Program-made: the position numbers and the translations under genes
Shown: piece by piece, positions 51,764-60,580 of the stretch
How positions within the stretch are numbered: position 1 is the stretch's first letter
Layout of the letters: every line of letters starts with the position of its first letter
The notes under the pieces: generated by a model
Told to the model about the DNA's origin: nothing
The model's database searches: none
Seen by the model: the letters and a program-made list of their open reading frames with translations, nothing else
Assembly (NCBI RefSeq): GCF_003114855.1
Contig: NZ_BFBB01000007.1
Coordinates: 248,001-312,000, forward strand
Direction: 5' to 3'
DNA length: 64,000 nt
Origin: Leptospira ryugenii
Lineage (GTDB): Bacteria; Spirochaetota; Leptospiria; Leptospirales; Leptospiraceae

Positions 51764-52366
51764 ATGCAGGTATCTCTTGAATTGATTTGGAGTACGATTG
51801 CTATCCTCCTCACAGTATGGGGGTATGCACCTTATTTGATTGGGATCTATAAAGGAACGATCCAACCCCATTACTTTTCTTGGCTCATTTGGGGACTCAC
51901 AACCTGTATTGTTTTTTTTGCCCAATTTTTCGAAAACGGAGGTCTGGGTTCTTATCCCACGGGAGTCTCCGGCATCCTCACTTTAATGGCTGCCTATCTG
52001 TCCTGGCAAAAACGATCAGAGATACAGGTGTTGCTATTTGATTGGTATATCCTGGTCGCCACCCTCACCAGCCTTCCTATTTGGTATCTTTTTTCTGATC
52101 CTATGCTTTCAGTGATTCTTCTGACTGTGATGGATCTCTTGGGATTTCTCCCTAGTTTTCGTAAGGCAATGGTAAGTCCGTTCCAAGAAAGTACATCTTT
52201 TTATTTTCTCTTCTTTGTCAGAAATATCATCTCTATCTTTGCCCTTACCGTACAGAATGTCACAACAGTTTTTTTTCCTTTGCTTGTGGGTATTTTTTGT
52301 TTTATCTTTGTTGTATGGGTCTACTTCTTCCGCTGGAGATCAAAGAGAGCATTGAATGAGGGATGA
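51764..52366 (+). CDS. PQ-loop-like membrane protein
   Basis: 200 aa from ATG 51764; an in-frame ATG at 51734 would add ten residues. Six or seven membrane helices. Two similar segments, 'VWGYAPYLIGIYKGTIQPHYFSWLIWGLTT' and 'LLGFLPSFRKAMVSPFQESTSFYFLFFVRN', look like the two PQ-loop units of SWEET/SemiSWEET-type transporters (Pro in helix 1, P..xSf in the loop). Substrate unknown. Divergent from the jelly-roll lipoprotein. Confidence 0.65.
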   Translation: MQVSLELIWSTIAILLTVWGYAPYLIGIYKGTIQPHYFSWLIWGLTTCIVFFAQFFENGGLGSYPTGVSGILTLMAAYLSWQKRSEIQVLLFDWYILVATLTSLPIWYLFSDPMLSVILLTVMDLLGFLPSFRKAMVSPFQESTSFYFLFFVRNIISIFALTVQNVTTVFFPLLVGIFCFIFVVWVYFFRWRSKRALNEG

Positions 52367-52427
52367 TTGGCGATGTGCCCTATGAATTGAGTGGACGATT
52401 CTCTAAGCAAACATAGATTTTGTAATT

Positions 52428-53126
52428 GTGAAAGTCTTCCTTATCCTTCTATTTTTATTCCTCATTCTTTTCCAACAAAGCTTGTTTCCCTGTGATGTGT
52501 ATGAGCCCGTAACTTTAAAGCCAAGCGATGCGTCTAGAGAGGACAAAGATTTTTTTTCCTTTCGGCAAAAGTTAGATGAGGCAATTCGAAACAGGGATGT
52601 AAAATTTCTGGAAACGGCAGTGGATAGACATATATCTTTTGCCTTTGAACAAAATGGAACGGGCAAAAAGAACTTTTGGAAACATTGGGGCCTAGACAAA
52701 AAGCCAAAAGAATCGCCCATCTGGAAACAACTCAAAGAAACGACAGAGCTGGGATTCTCGTATCGGGACAATATCTGGGCCGCTCCCTTTTTATTCCAGC
52801 TAACGCCCGACTCGATCGATGTGTACACCTATTCCCTCGTAATAGGCACTTCCGTAAATGTACGATCAGAACCCTCCAAAAAAGGTAAGGTCTTAGCTCA
52901 ACTGTCATGGGAGTTTGTCAAACTCAGCTATGAAGAGGGAAAAGCTCTGGGCAATGGCAATGCCGAGGGCAAAGATTCTTGTGAATGGCAACAAGTCTGC
53001 CTATCGGATGGCCGTATGGGTTATATCTGCAAGCAATACTTGAGAAGTCCCTTGGACCAACGTTTGGGAATCGAAAAGAAGGGCACTGATTGGAAGATCA
53101 TCTTTTTTGTGGAAGGTGGAGATTGA
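52428..53126 (+). CDS. Secreted SH3-domain protein
   Basis: 232 aa from GTG 52428, no clear ribosome site. Signal peptide 'MKVFLILLFLFLILFQQSLFPC' (possibly a lipobox LFPC). Middle region 'RQKLDEAIRNRDVKFLETAVDRHISFAFEQNGTGKKNFWKHWGLD', then a bacterial SH3 domain (about 140-205; 'GTSVNVRSEPSKKGKVLAQLSWEFVKL', 'WQQVCLSDGRMGYICKQYLRSP'). Such domains bind cell-wall peptides. Likely periplasmic. Function otherwise unknown. Confidence 0.78.
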   Translation: MKVFLILLFLFLILFQQSLFPCDVYEPVTLKPSDASREDKDFFSFRQKLDEAIRNRDVKFLETAVDRHISFAFEQNGTGKKNFWKHWGLDKKPKESPIWKQLKETTELGFSYRDNIWAAPFLFQLTPDSIDVYTYSLVIGTSVNVRSEPSKKGKVLAQLSWEFVKLSYEEGKALGNGNAEGKDSCEWQQVCLSDGRMGYICKQYLRSPLDQRLGIEKKGTDWKIIFFVEGGD

Positions 53127-53198
53127 CAGATGCTTGGAGACATAGAGAGTTTTTGAGAAATTTGTTTCCTAAAACGACTGCTATTAATAAAAGGAACA

Positions 53199-54776
53199 AT
53201 GGTCTCTAAGCATTCCCAAGAAAGCCGAAGTCTAGATTGGTCCCAACTCGGCCCCGTGTATGTAAATCGGGTGCGATTTGCATTGGCCTTTTTCTATATC
53301 CTCGCCACTTTAGGCTCCTACCAAACCTCCACCCGCTTACAAACCAGTGCCTACTTGGTTGGGATCAGTTGTATGTTTCTCTATGGGTTCATTCAAAGAT
53401 CACTCCTACATCGTGGCAAACTGAACCAAATCCTAGCGAAAGGATTCATACTCCTAGACATCTGTGTTTTATTTGGAGTCACAGCTGCTGGCTTACTAGG
53501 CACAAAGGAAACGGCGGCAGATTTAGTGAAATCGCCGATCCTCTATGTACTTTACTATTTTTATATTACCTACTCTGCTTTTTTGTTTTCGGAAGGGTTT
53601 TTACTCATCTCTACCTACACATCTGCATTTTTTTTGGTATGCATTTTGCTCATCGCCAAGATGCAAGGGGTACAATTTTTAGAAGTACAAGGTGTACAGA
53701 GTATGCCTGGTAGTTTGGCAATTTCCAATGAAATCTTTAAAATATTTTTTCTTATTTGTTTTGGGTATTTGACTGCAAGAGTTCTGAAGCTAATGAACTC
53801 CATACGAGCAGAAGCAGAAAAAAAAGGAGAACTTGCCCTACAGGAAAAAGAAAATTCCGAACAACTCAATTCTGAATTGATCCACATAGGTTCGGAACTT
53901 TCCCAAACCTTACGTAAACTAAAAGAGATTCTAAATAAATTCCGAGGCGAGCTCCAAGACGAATCCAAAGCGATCGAAGATCTTAATGACTTTACGCAAT
54001 CCTTCTCACAAAGTATCCAATCTTCGGTCGAAGATATTCTATTGCAACACCAAGAAGTGACTGGATTGGATGAAAAGTCTGGAAGTCTCAAAGAGAGTCT
54101 TGAGGATTTAGAAGCTGTGGTTGTCGCCTTACATGGGAAAATGGATGGATTTCAAATACAAAGTGAAGAATTGGTTAGCACCATCAAGAATCTGGATGAT
54201 CGTTTATCTATGGTGAATGACTCCCAAAGAGAAGTCACCGAAGTCAATGAAATTATGGCAGAGATTGCAGATAGAACCAACTTACTCGCATTAAATGCTT
54301 CAATCGAAGCAGCCCGTGCAGGCGAACATGGTAGGGGTTTTGCCGTCGTTGCTTTTGAAGTCGCCAAACTTGCCGAAAATTCTAATGAGAATGCTTCCAA
54401 GATCAAAAAGATTATCCAAAAAGCTAACTCTGTCATTGCCGAAGGTACCAAACTTGCATTAGAATCTACCAAAAAATCAGAAGCCTTACAATCTGGTTAT
54501 CAAGATTTACAATCCGCGATCCAAGAAGCGACAAACAAGATCAGATCTCAAAGAGAACTCAATACCTTTATGCTACACTCTATCATCAAAATCGGAAAGT
54601 TGTCAGTGGATCTCGAAAATGAATCCAAACTCCTCTCTGGAAACAAAGATAGGATGTTGGAAGTAGTCAAAAAAATGTACCAAGTCAATTTAGAGGTCAC
54701 TGCACTTTCCGAGATGATCACTTTAGAGACAAACAATCTGGAACAACATTCGGTAAATCTAACGACAGCTAACTAG
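53199..54776 (+). CDS. Methyl-accepting chemotaxis-like signalling protein
   Basis: 525 aa. N-terminal part with about six membrane helices (about 20-200) and no large periplasmic domain, then a coiled-coil region and the MCP signalling core '[59 protein letters not shown]' (about 345-405). No HAMP domain is recognisable. AAGGAACA precedes ATG 53199. It may sense a membrane or energy signal and pass it to CheA/CheW. Adjacent genes give no clue. Confidence 0.87.
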   Translation: MVSKHSQESRSLDWSQLGPVYVNRVRFALAFFYILATLGSYQTSTRLQTSAYLVGISCMFLYGFIQRSLLHRGKLNQILAKGFILLDICVLFGVTAAGLLGTKETAADLVKSPILYVLYYFYITYSAFLFSEGFLLISTYTSAFFLVCILLIAKMQGVQFLEVQGVQSMPGSLAISNEIFKIFFLICFGYLTARVLKLMNSIRAEAEKKGELALQEKENSEQLNSELIHIGSELSQTLRKLKEILNKFRGELQDESKAIEDLNDFTQSFSQSIQSSVEDILLQHQEVTGLDEKSGSLKESLEDLEAVVVALHGKMDGFQIQSEELVSTIKNLDDRLSMVNDSQREVTEVNEIMAEIADRTNLLALNASIEAARAGEHGRGFAVVAFEVAKLAENSNENASKIKKIIQKANSVIAEGTKLALESTKKSEALQSGYQDLQSAIQEATNKIRSQRELNTFMLHSIIKIGKLSVDLENESKLLSGNKDRMLEVVKKMYQVNLEVTALSEMITLETNNLEQHSVNLTTAN

Positions 54777-54780
54777 AGCG

Positions 54781-55788
54781 CTATTCATTTAGCCTTCTTT
54801 CAATGAACCGTTTGGCCGCAGCAAACAAAAGCGTTTTCCCTGGCTCTTCATAGGGAAAATGCCCTGCGCCAGTCAATTCGACAAATTCCTTTTTCCCGGG
54901 GAGTCGGTCATAGAAATCTTGGCTCAAGGGAAGGGGTGTCCATGGGTCTATGCCAGGGTGAGCCAAGAGGACAGGGCAAATGTGGAACTCTTCCGGTTCT
55001 AGCTCGGGTTGGTAAGTCAAAAAGCTCTTTAGAAAACCTAAACTCACTCGGGAACCGCCAGCATAGGGATCCCCAGCAAAGACATCAGAAAAGTCGGGGT
55101 CATTCGTAATCGATTCCATTTTGCTCAACCAACGTATGGGAAGGTAGATTCCGTTGGTAAAGAAAGCAAACCCTGAATTCAGAGGCATTCCCAAACGACT
55201 CAAAAAGAGATTAGAGGAGATGGCATCCCTGACCTTTGTTTGGCGAGGGTCTACTAGTGTGGTTGCTATCAGTCCATCTACCTTTAGATTGGAGGCGGCG
55301 GTATGGTAGGCTAACATTCCTCCGATGCTCAGACCAAAGAGAAATATCTTTTGATTAGGATTCCTTTCTCTTTCGATTAGTTCACTGAGTACCTTCACCC
55401 ATTCTTCATACTTTACGTAGGATTTGGATTTAGGAATTTTACTTAGACCAAACCCTGGTAAGTCGGGAGAGATGATTTCGCAATTTATAGACCTAAGTCC
55501 CAAGGCCACGGCTCCCAAAAGTCTGCCATTCCCTCCTCCGCCATGGATCAATAGGATCTTACAAGGGGCCGCTGGCTTAGGATATCGATCTAGGTGAATC
55601 TGATACCCTTGGATGGAAATCATTTCTTCTTGGGGAAGGGACTCATGTTGGAACCTAAGGTCTTCGGGTAAAAATCTTTGGTAACGGTGCCAATATGTCG
55701 TTTGTAGATAGGTATCTGGACGATCTTGGATGGACTGACAAGAAAAAACCAAACCAAGGGTATAGAGAAATATTTTTTTACTCTTCAT
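54781..55788 (-). CDS. Alpha/beta hydrolase lipoprotein
   Basis: 335 aa. Signal with lipobox VFSC (Cys17). Oxyanion 'ILLIHGGGGNGRLLG', nucleophile elbow 'LFGLSIGGMLAY', acid 'AHPGIDPWTPL', His in 'LTGAGHFPYEEPGK'. Complete Ser-Asp-His triad. It is probably an envelope-bound esterase or lipase. Divergent from the TetR at 55864; a 22-bp dyad lies between. It converges with the MCP-like gene. Confidence 0.87.
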   Translation of the reverse strand: MKSKKIFLYTLGLVFSCQSIQDRPDTYLQTTYWHRYQRFLPEDLRFQHESLPQEEMISIQGYQIHLDRYPKPAAPCKILLIHGGGGNGRLLGAVALGLRSINCEIISPDLPGFGLSKIPKSKSYVKYEEWVKVLSELIERERNPNQKIFLFGLSIGGMLAYHTAASNLKVDGLIATTLVDPRQTKVRDAISSNLFLSRLGMPLNSGFAFFTNGIYLPIRWLSKMESITNDPDFSDVFAGDPYAGGSRVSLGFLKSFLTYQPELEPEEFHICPVLLAHPGIDPWTPLPLSQDFYDRLPGKKEFVELTGAGHFPYEEPGKTLLFAAAKRFIERRLNE

Positions 55789-55812
55789 AGAAGTATTTGG
55801 TATTGTATCGTT

Positions 55813-55834
55813 GGAAAACTTTGCAAATCTTTCC
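55813..55834. promoter_or_regulatory. Imperfect dyad between hydrolase and TetR genes
   Basis: A 22-bp dyad centred on TTTGCAAA (GGAAAACTTTG ... CTTTCC ends, 18 of 22 positions symmetrical) lies in the 75-nt gap. It is a candidate site for the divergent TetR. Confidence 0.4.
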
Positions 55835-55863
55835 TAATCTTCAGACGGAAACTGATTTTACAC

Positions 55864-56457
55864 ATGTACAATAAAAACGATCGAATTTCAGAAAATTATA
55901 ACAAAATCATCGCAATCTTCCACCAACTCTTCTTAGTAAATCCATATGAATCCATTAGCATACAAAAGATTGCCGAAGAAGCCGGAATGACAAGGGTTAA
56001 CTTTTACAATTATTTTGTAGATAAAGAAGACCTACTTTACAAAACATATATATACTTATATAGAGAGATGGAGTCCAATACCCCTCCTGTGGATCCAGTA
56101 ACTTTATTGGCCGATGGTAAATCTCTCACTTACTATGCATTGGAAAATGTGAAACAAAACAAAATCTTCTATAAACAGATGTTTCAAGATACGATTCCTT
56201 CTTCCCTTACCTACCGAATCCTTGACTTTATCACCGATGAATCCTTTCGTACTCATGAAATGTTACGCAAGTTGTATATAGGTACAGAAGTACCGTACAA
56301 AATGATCAATCGCTACTTGGCAGGTGCACTATGGAATCTCATCCGAGAATTGGTTAACGAAAGCAATGATTGGGACTCAGAAACAATCTCTCATTTTTTC
56401 AAAAGACTTTCGACAGAGGGTTTACAAAGCTATTTGCAAAACAAAAAGGAATCATAA
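55864..56457 (+). CDS. TetR-family regulator
   Basis: 197 aa from ATG 55864; the frame extends to 55726 inside the divergent hydrolase gene, which makes no sense as coding. 'MYNKNDRISENYNKIIAIFHQLFLVNPYESISIQKIAEEAGMTRVNFYNYFVDKEDLLYKTYIYLY' is a TetR DNA-binding domain (about 10-65) of the AcrR/YbiH-like type with NFYNYF. The C-terminal half is helical and rich in Tyr/Phe. It probably regulates the divergent hydrolase and itself. Confidence 0.87.
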   Translation: MYNKNDRISENYNKIIAIFHQLFLVNPYESISIQKIAEEAGMTRVNFYNYFVDKEDLLYKTYIYLYREMESNTPPVDPVTLLADGKSLTYYALENVKQNKIFYKQMFQDTIPSSLTYRILDFITDESFRTHEMLRKLYIGTEVPYKMINRYLAGALWNLIRELVNESNDWDSETISHFFKRLSTEGLQSYLQNKKES

Positions 56458-56556
56458 AAATACGATTTAGAAAACATCGCCTGACAGCCCACATTTTGCG
56501 AATCTCAGTCCAAATTAGTCTTTACATATTCATAAAAGACCAATATTTTTTAAACT

Positions 56557-56886
56557 ATGAAACAGATTTCAATACGATTTTTATTCCTTTGTTTACTTGT
56601 TACTTTGGCTGTTTGCAATCGCCCACCTTTCACAAAATTGGATAATGATAAAGTTAGTGGAAAGGACGTGAAAACTGCCTTGGAAGCTTATCTTGTTCCC
56701 GGAAATCTTAATACAGCTTTCACCAACCGCATCATCTTACAAATTATCACGGGTGTCGAGGATTCTAAATACTATACAAGAGAAAGCCTTGATTCCTGCC
56801 GACAAAACTTAAATCTCTTGCGCATCCTTGGGAACGATCTGTTCGTACTTGCAACCTGCAATATCAAAGAAGCACCTGCTTTATAG
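56557..56886 (+). CDS. Small lipoprotein, unknown
   Basis: 109 aa. Signal with lipobox LAVC (Cys20). Mature part with 'DVKTALEAYLVPGNLNTAF' and 'DSCRQNLNLLRILGNDLFVLATCNIKEAPAL'; two more Cys. A segment of the gene (56751-56783) recurs in degenerate form at 56969-57001 in the non-coding gap behind it, so a duplicated copy may have decayed. No family recognised. Confidence 0.65.
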   Translation: MKQISIRFLFLCLLVTLAVCNRPPFTKLDNDKVSGKDVKTALEAYLVPGNLNTAFTNRIILQIITGVEDSKYYTRESLDSCRQNLNLLRILGNDLFVLATCNIKEAPAL

Positions 56887-57279
56887 AAAATGTTCCCAAT
56901 ATTGAATCCATTGCTGGCCGACCAATGAATTGCTCTCTGCAAGGAATGGAGTTCCAATCAAAATAAAAGGGTGTCAAGGATTCTAAATACTATACCAGAA
57001 ACCGCCATAGGCATACCTAACAAAATCCATTGATTGCCTTCATTCCAAAAAGTACTTCAGAGCTTCCTGGAAATCATATCGACAACGAAAAAATCTCCTC
57101 TTACTGGCATTTGTGTTTATCCAGAAAATCATCTGTATATAAAGCTTTCACTTAGATGATCGATAAAAATTTTAATTGAAAATAATAATCTCACTGGCTT
57201 TTTGAATCTGTAAACTGGTTACTTCCGAAAAGCCTTAGGGACCTACCCTTAAATACATTGAGCACGATGCTAATAAACC
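56887..57279. other. Non-coding gap with a decayed repeat of the preceding gene
   Basis: 393 bases, AT-rich. No ORF with a ribosome site, no tRNA and no clear hairpin. 56969-57001 repeats 56751-56783 at about 29 of 33 positions (GGGTGTC.AGGATTCTAAATACTATAC). The following reading would hit stops soon. Read as remains of a duplicate lipoprotein gene. Confidence 0.5.
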
Positions 57280-58749
57280 ATGATAGCGAAACATACTACA
57301 TCAGCTGCTATGATAAGTAAGAACCCTAAGCTTACGCTTTTCTTAGCCTACTCACTTTCCATTGCACTTTCCTTTTTTGCACAAATAAAAAATGAAAATA
57401 CATTTGTACAGGATGAACAGTACAAGTTTCTACAAATCGAAGAATTCATAGATCAAAATTTTACGAGATTTGATCGACCTGTGGATACCGATCGATATCC
57501 GAACACGGATGAATATTCCCAATTCCACCCACCTTTTGAGTATAAAATTGGTGATAGAAAATTTTTTACATTCCCTTTGTACTTTTCAGCCTTAGTTGCA
57601 ATACCCTATAAGTTCATGGGCTTTTGGGGCATTTTTATTATTCCTGTTGCATTCGGATTATTATCCTTACTTATTTTTTATGAACTTGTTCTATTGATCT
57701 CAAAAGATAAAAAGATTAGTTTCTTATCTAGTCTGTTTTACCTCTTTGGGTCTTCCTTGTTGATATATTCAACTTGGCTGTACGAGGCAACTCTTACAAA
57801 TTTTTTGTTCTTCTTGTCGCTTTATCTATATTTTAAATATGATCATTGGCTCTCAATTTTCCTAAATGGATTTGCTATTGGAATGCTTGCTTTTATAAGA
57901 TTAGAAGTAGTTCTTTTCTTAGCCATTGTGTTATTTTACTTTTTTATATTCACGAGAACAAAGGTAAAGATAACACTTACATTTCTGGTATTTGCAATTT
58001 TTCTGGCAATCCAATTGTATTTAAATTATGTAATGACAGGTTTTGCCTTACCAATTCGTTTTTTCACAACAGTACTAAACCAATTTACAATATCTTTTAG
58101 ATTGTTTCGAATTGTTGAATATTTCTTTATAAGCCAGTATTCCTTCTTATTTTATATTCCTGTTAGTTTTTTAACACTGAGCGTTTTATTCCAAAAAAAG
58201 TATTCGACTATTCAATATTTATTACTGGGTGTATTTTCGATTTGGATCATCTTTCCATTTTTTGGACCGAACCAGCAAGGCATGGACTTAAGTCCCAGAT
58301 TTTTATTTCCTATTGTTCCAATCTTTGGATTCTTAACAATTCAGATTGTGTATCAGAATTTTAGAAAAAAGAAAACTCTCTTAATCATTTTGTTTTTTTT
58401 GATTCCTGTATTTCGAATGCTGATCATGCTCTTTATCTTAAGAGAAACGCAAAAAATTTATGATTACACCCATCATTTTTTCAAGCAAAATGTCAACAAA
58501 CAAGTGCTCATATCATCTGAGCATGTGAATAATTTCATTTACAATTTAAAAAACATTCGTGTATATGACCCCAAAACGCAAGAGAATGCAGAGACTTTTA
58601 TTACAATGCACAAAGGGAAAAATTTTTCTATCATTTGTTTAGAAGGCTCAGAGATCAACTGCCAACAATTATTGCAAAACATTGATCCCAAAGAAAGCTT
58701 TCGCCCGGTAGAAAAAGTTAAAAGTCTTTCTTTTTATAACTCAAAATAG
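57280..58749 (+). CDS. GT-C-type membrane glycosyltransferase-like protein
   Basis: 489 aa, about ten membrane helices, C-terminal soluble part of about 90 residues. The first loop has 'FVQDEQYKFLQIEEFIDQNF' with an Asp-Glu pair as in dolichol-/polyprenyl-phosphate-sugar-dependent GT-C enzymes, and later 'LSPRFLFPIVPIFGF'. Likely transfers a sugar from a lipid carrier on the outer face of the inner membrane. AT-rich relative to neighbours. Start ATG 57280; ATG 57310 is possible. Confidence 0.68.
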   Translation: MIAKHTTSAAMISKNPKLTLFLAYSLSIALSFFAQIKNENTFVQDEQYKFLQIEEFIDQNFTRFDRPVDTDRYPNTDEYSQFHPPFEYKIGDRKFFTFPLYFSALVAIPYKFMGFWGIFIIPVAFGLLSLLIFYELVLLISKDKKISFLSSLFYLFGSSLLIYSTWLYEATLTNFLFFLSLYLYFKYDHWLSIFLNGFAIGMLAFIRLEVVLFLAIVLFYFFIFTRTKVKITLTFLVFAIFLAIQLYLNYVMTGFALPIRFFTTVLNQFTISFRLFRIVEYFFISQYSFLFYIPVSFLTLSVLFQKKYSTIQYLLLGVFSIWIIFPFFGPNQQGMDLSPRFLFPIVPIFGFLTIQIVYQNFRKKKTLLIILFFLIPVFRMLIMLFILRETQKIYDYTHHFFKQNVNKQVLISSEHVNNFIYNLKNIRVYDPKTQENAETFITMHKGKNFSIICLEGSEINCQQLLQNIDPKESFRPVEKVKSLSFYNSK

Positions 58750-59062
58750 ATACTCTCCAATAAAGATCTCCCCGAAAACAAACAAAAGATACAGTTTACA
58801 AATCAGGAATTTCAGATAAAGGATCGTTAATTCCGAAGCGATGGGATTTAACTGATCAGAGAAATAATTTATTGATCATTTTTGTGAACACTGTTTACAA
58901 AAAATAAAGTAAACTCCGTTAACGGAAATAAAGAAAAATGGGATAGTATGCAATGAGGTTCATCCTCTCACTTTTTTGAAATACTTGACTATATCTAGTT
59001 TTAGTTCAGTTTTTGGCTGAAGAATGTTTTCAAATCTAGGCTAACTAGAGGAATTGAGACTC
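58750..59062. other. Non-coding gap with two operator-like palindromes
   Basis: 313 bases between the two membrane glycosyltransferase genes. At 58881-58901 an imperfect palindrome TTTGTnAACAnTGTTnACAAA (18 of 21 positions symmetrical, odd centre). At 58915-58926 a perfect palindrome TCCGTTAACGGA. No ORF with a ribosome site, no tRNA. AGAGG at 59047-59051 serves the downstream gene. Confidence 0.5.
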
Positions 59063-60523
59063 ATGGCATATACCGTAAAATCATTCATTCACTCGAAAGC
59101 ATTTTTATTGATTTTTCTATTCAGCACCAGCATTCCACTCGTGGGCTTCGCTATCCTCTACTCTCAGGGTTTTACTTGGCCCGATGAAATTTTCCAATCG
59201 ATCGAATACGCTCATTATTTGGTAACAGGTAGAGGATTTGTAGCTTGGGAATTTGAGGAACAGGCTAGATCGACGCTTTATCCTCAATTACTTTCTGTTT
59301 GGTTGAGAATTGTTTATCAATTCACCCTTGACCCAAAGATACTCTTTTACTCTACCAGAATCCTTCTATCTTTATTTTTCATATATAGCATGATCTCAGT
59401 ATCATTTTACTACTTTGCCGAAAGTAACAAACTTTCTACACAAGATCTTATTACACGGTATCTTTTATTTCTTTTTATTTATGTGTTATTTCCATTGCAC
59501 TATTATTTTGGATTTAGAACTCTATCAGAGAGCCTCTCCACTTCCTTAGCACTGACTTCTATTTTCATTCTGCAATTAAAAATTGAAAGAAAAAATTTCA
59601 ACCTATTCCCGGAAGCATTTATATTAGGATTATGCTATGGCATACGATTCCAAATGCTATTGTTTATCTCAATCTATGCTATCTGTGTATTTATTTTACT
59701 ATCTAAAGATGGAGGTAAACAGGCCATTCTACAAATGTTACTTGGTTTACTTCTTGGATTTTGGGTCTATTTGCTCTCAGATCTGATTTCTTATGGCATG
59801 CCCTTTATCTCTTCTATCAATTATTACAAAGCCAATATGATAGACAATATAGGAACAAATTGGGGGAGTAGTCCATTTTCCTTTTACTTTTTGCAATACT
59901 CCAAGTATTTGAGTTTTCTATTGGTGTTTTTGTTTCCTGGTTTGGTTGCAAAGTGGAAGTCTCAGTATCCTATCATTATAGGGACGATCTTTTTTGTTGT
60001 ACTTCACTCAATCATTGAGCACAAAGAATTGCGATTCATATATTTCACATTTCCTGTACTTCTTTATTATATTATTGAAGGTATTTTTGTTTTTTATATT
60101 TTTTTAAAAAAATATAAAAATATTTTTGCATTGAGTTTTGTCTGCTTACTGACAATCACAAGCTTATCAGTCAACTACAACAATGTTACAAAAAAAATCC
60201 CTTGGAACTTTTTAAATGAAATATTACAACTTTTTCTAAATGCAGAAGAGAATGGATTGAGTGGAAGCTCTCTCGTGACAATTAACGAGAACTATGCTTG
60301 TGGTGCTGGGTATGTTTATTTAGGTAGAAAGTATACTGATCAATTGTATTTTTTTAAAATGAGCAAGTATTCATTTGATTTTCAGAAACGCTTGATTGAA
60401 AAGAAAAAAATCAAAAATGTTTTGATTTGGAATACCGAAAGTGAGTATTATTGCAAAAATTTTAAATTTTGTGAGACCATATGGAGTATAGGAAATGTCT
60501 CTTGGAAAAAAAGAAGCCTCTAA
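59063..60523 (+). CDS. GT22-like (ALG9/PIG-B type) mannosyltransferase family protein
   Basis: 486 aa from ATG 59063, with AGAGG upstream (TTG 59054 lies too close). About nine membrane helices. 'TWPDEIFQSIEYAHYLVTGRGFVAWEFEEQARSTLYPQLLSVWLRIVY' fits the first-loop signature of GT22 (Asp-Glu acceptor/catalytic pair), and 'SIIEHKELRFIYFTFPVLL' fits the conserved HKExRF motif of the family. It would add a sugar from a polyprenyl-phosphate donor to a lipid-linked or surface glycan. AT-rich. Confidence 0.82.
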   Translation: MAYTVKSFIHSKAFLLIFLFSTSIPLVGFAILYSQGFTWPDEIFQSIEYAHYLVTGRGFVAWEFEEQARSTLYPQLLSVWLRIVYQFTLDPKILFYSTRILLSLFFIYSMISVSFYYFAESNKLSTQDLITRYLLFLFIYVLFPLHYYFGFRTLSESLSTSLALTSIFILQLKIERKNFNLFPEAFILGLCYGIRFQMLLFISIYAICVFILLSKDGGKQAILQMLLGLLLGFWVYLLSDLISYGMPFISSINYYKANMIDNIGTNWGSSPFSFYFLQYSKYLSFLLVFLFPGLVAKWKSQYPIIIGTIFFVVLHSIIEHKELRFIYFTFPVLLYYIIEGIFVFYIFLKKYKNIFALSFVCLLTITSLSVNYNNVTKKIPWNFLNEILQLFLNAEENGLSGSSLVTINENYACGAGYVYLGRKYTDQLYFFKMSKYSFDFQKRLIEKKKIKNVLIWNTESEYYCKNFKFCETIWSIGNVSWKKRSL

Positions 60524-60580
60524 TTTGTCGAAAGTAGCATAATCCTAAATATCTTTGCGTAGAATCGTAATGATTAGCAA

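Noticed and set aside
55726..55863. N-terminal extension of the TetR at 55864
   Set aside because: It overlaps the divergent hydrolase start and has no similarity to TetR N-termini.
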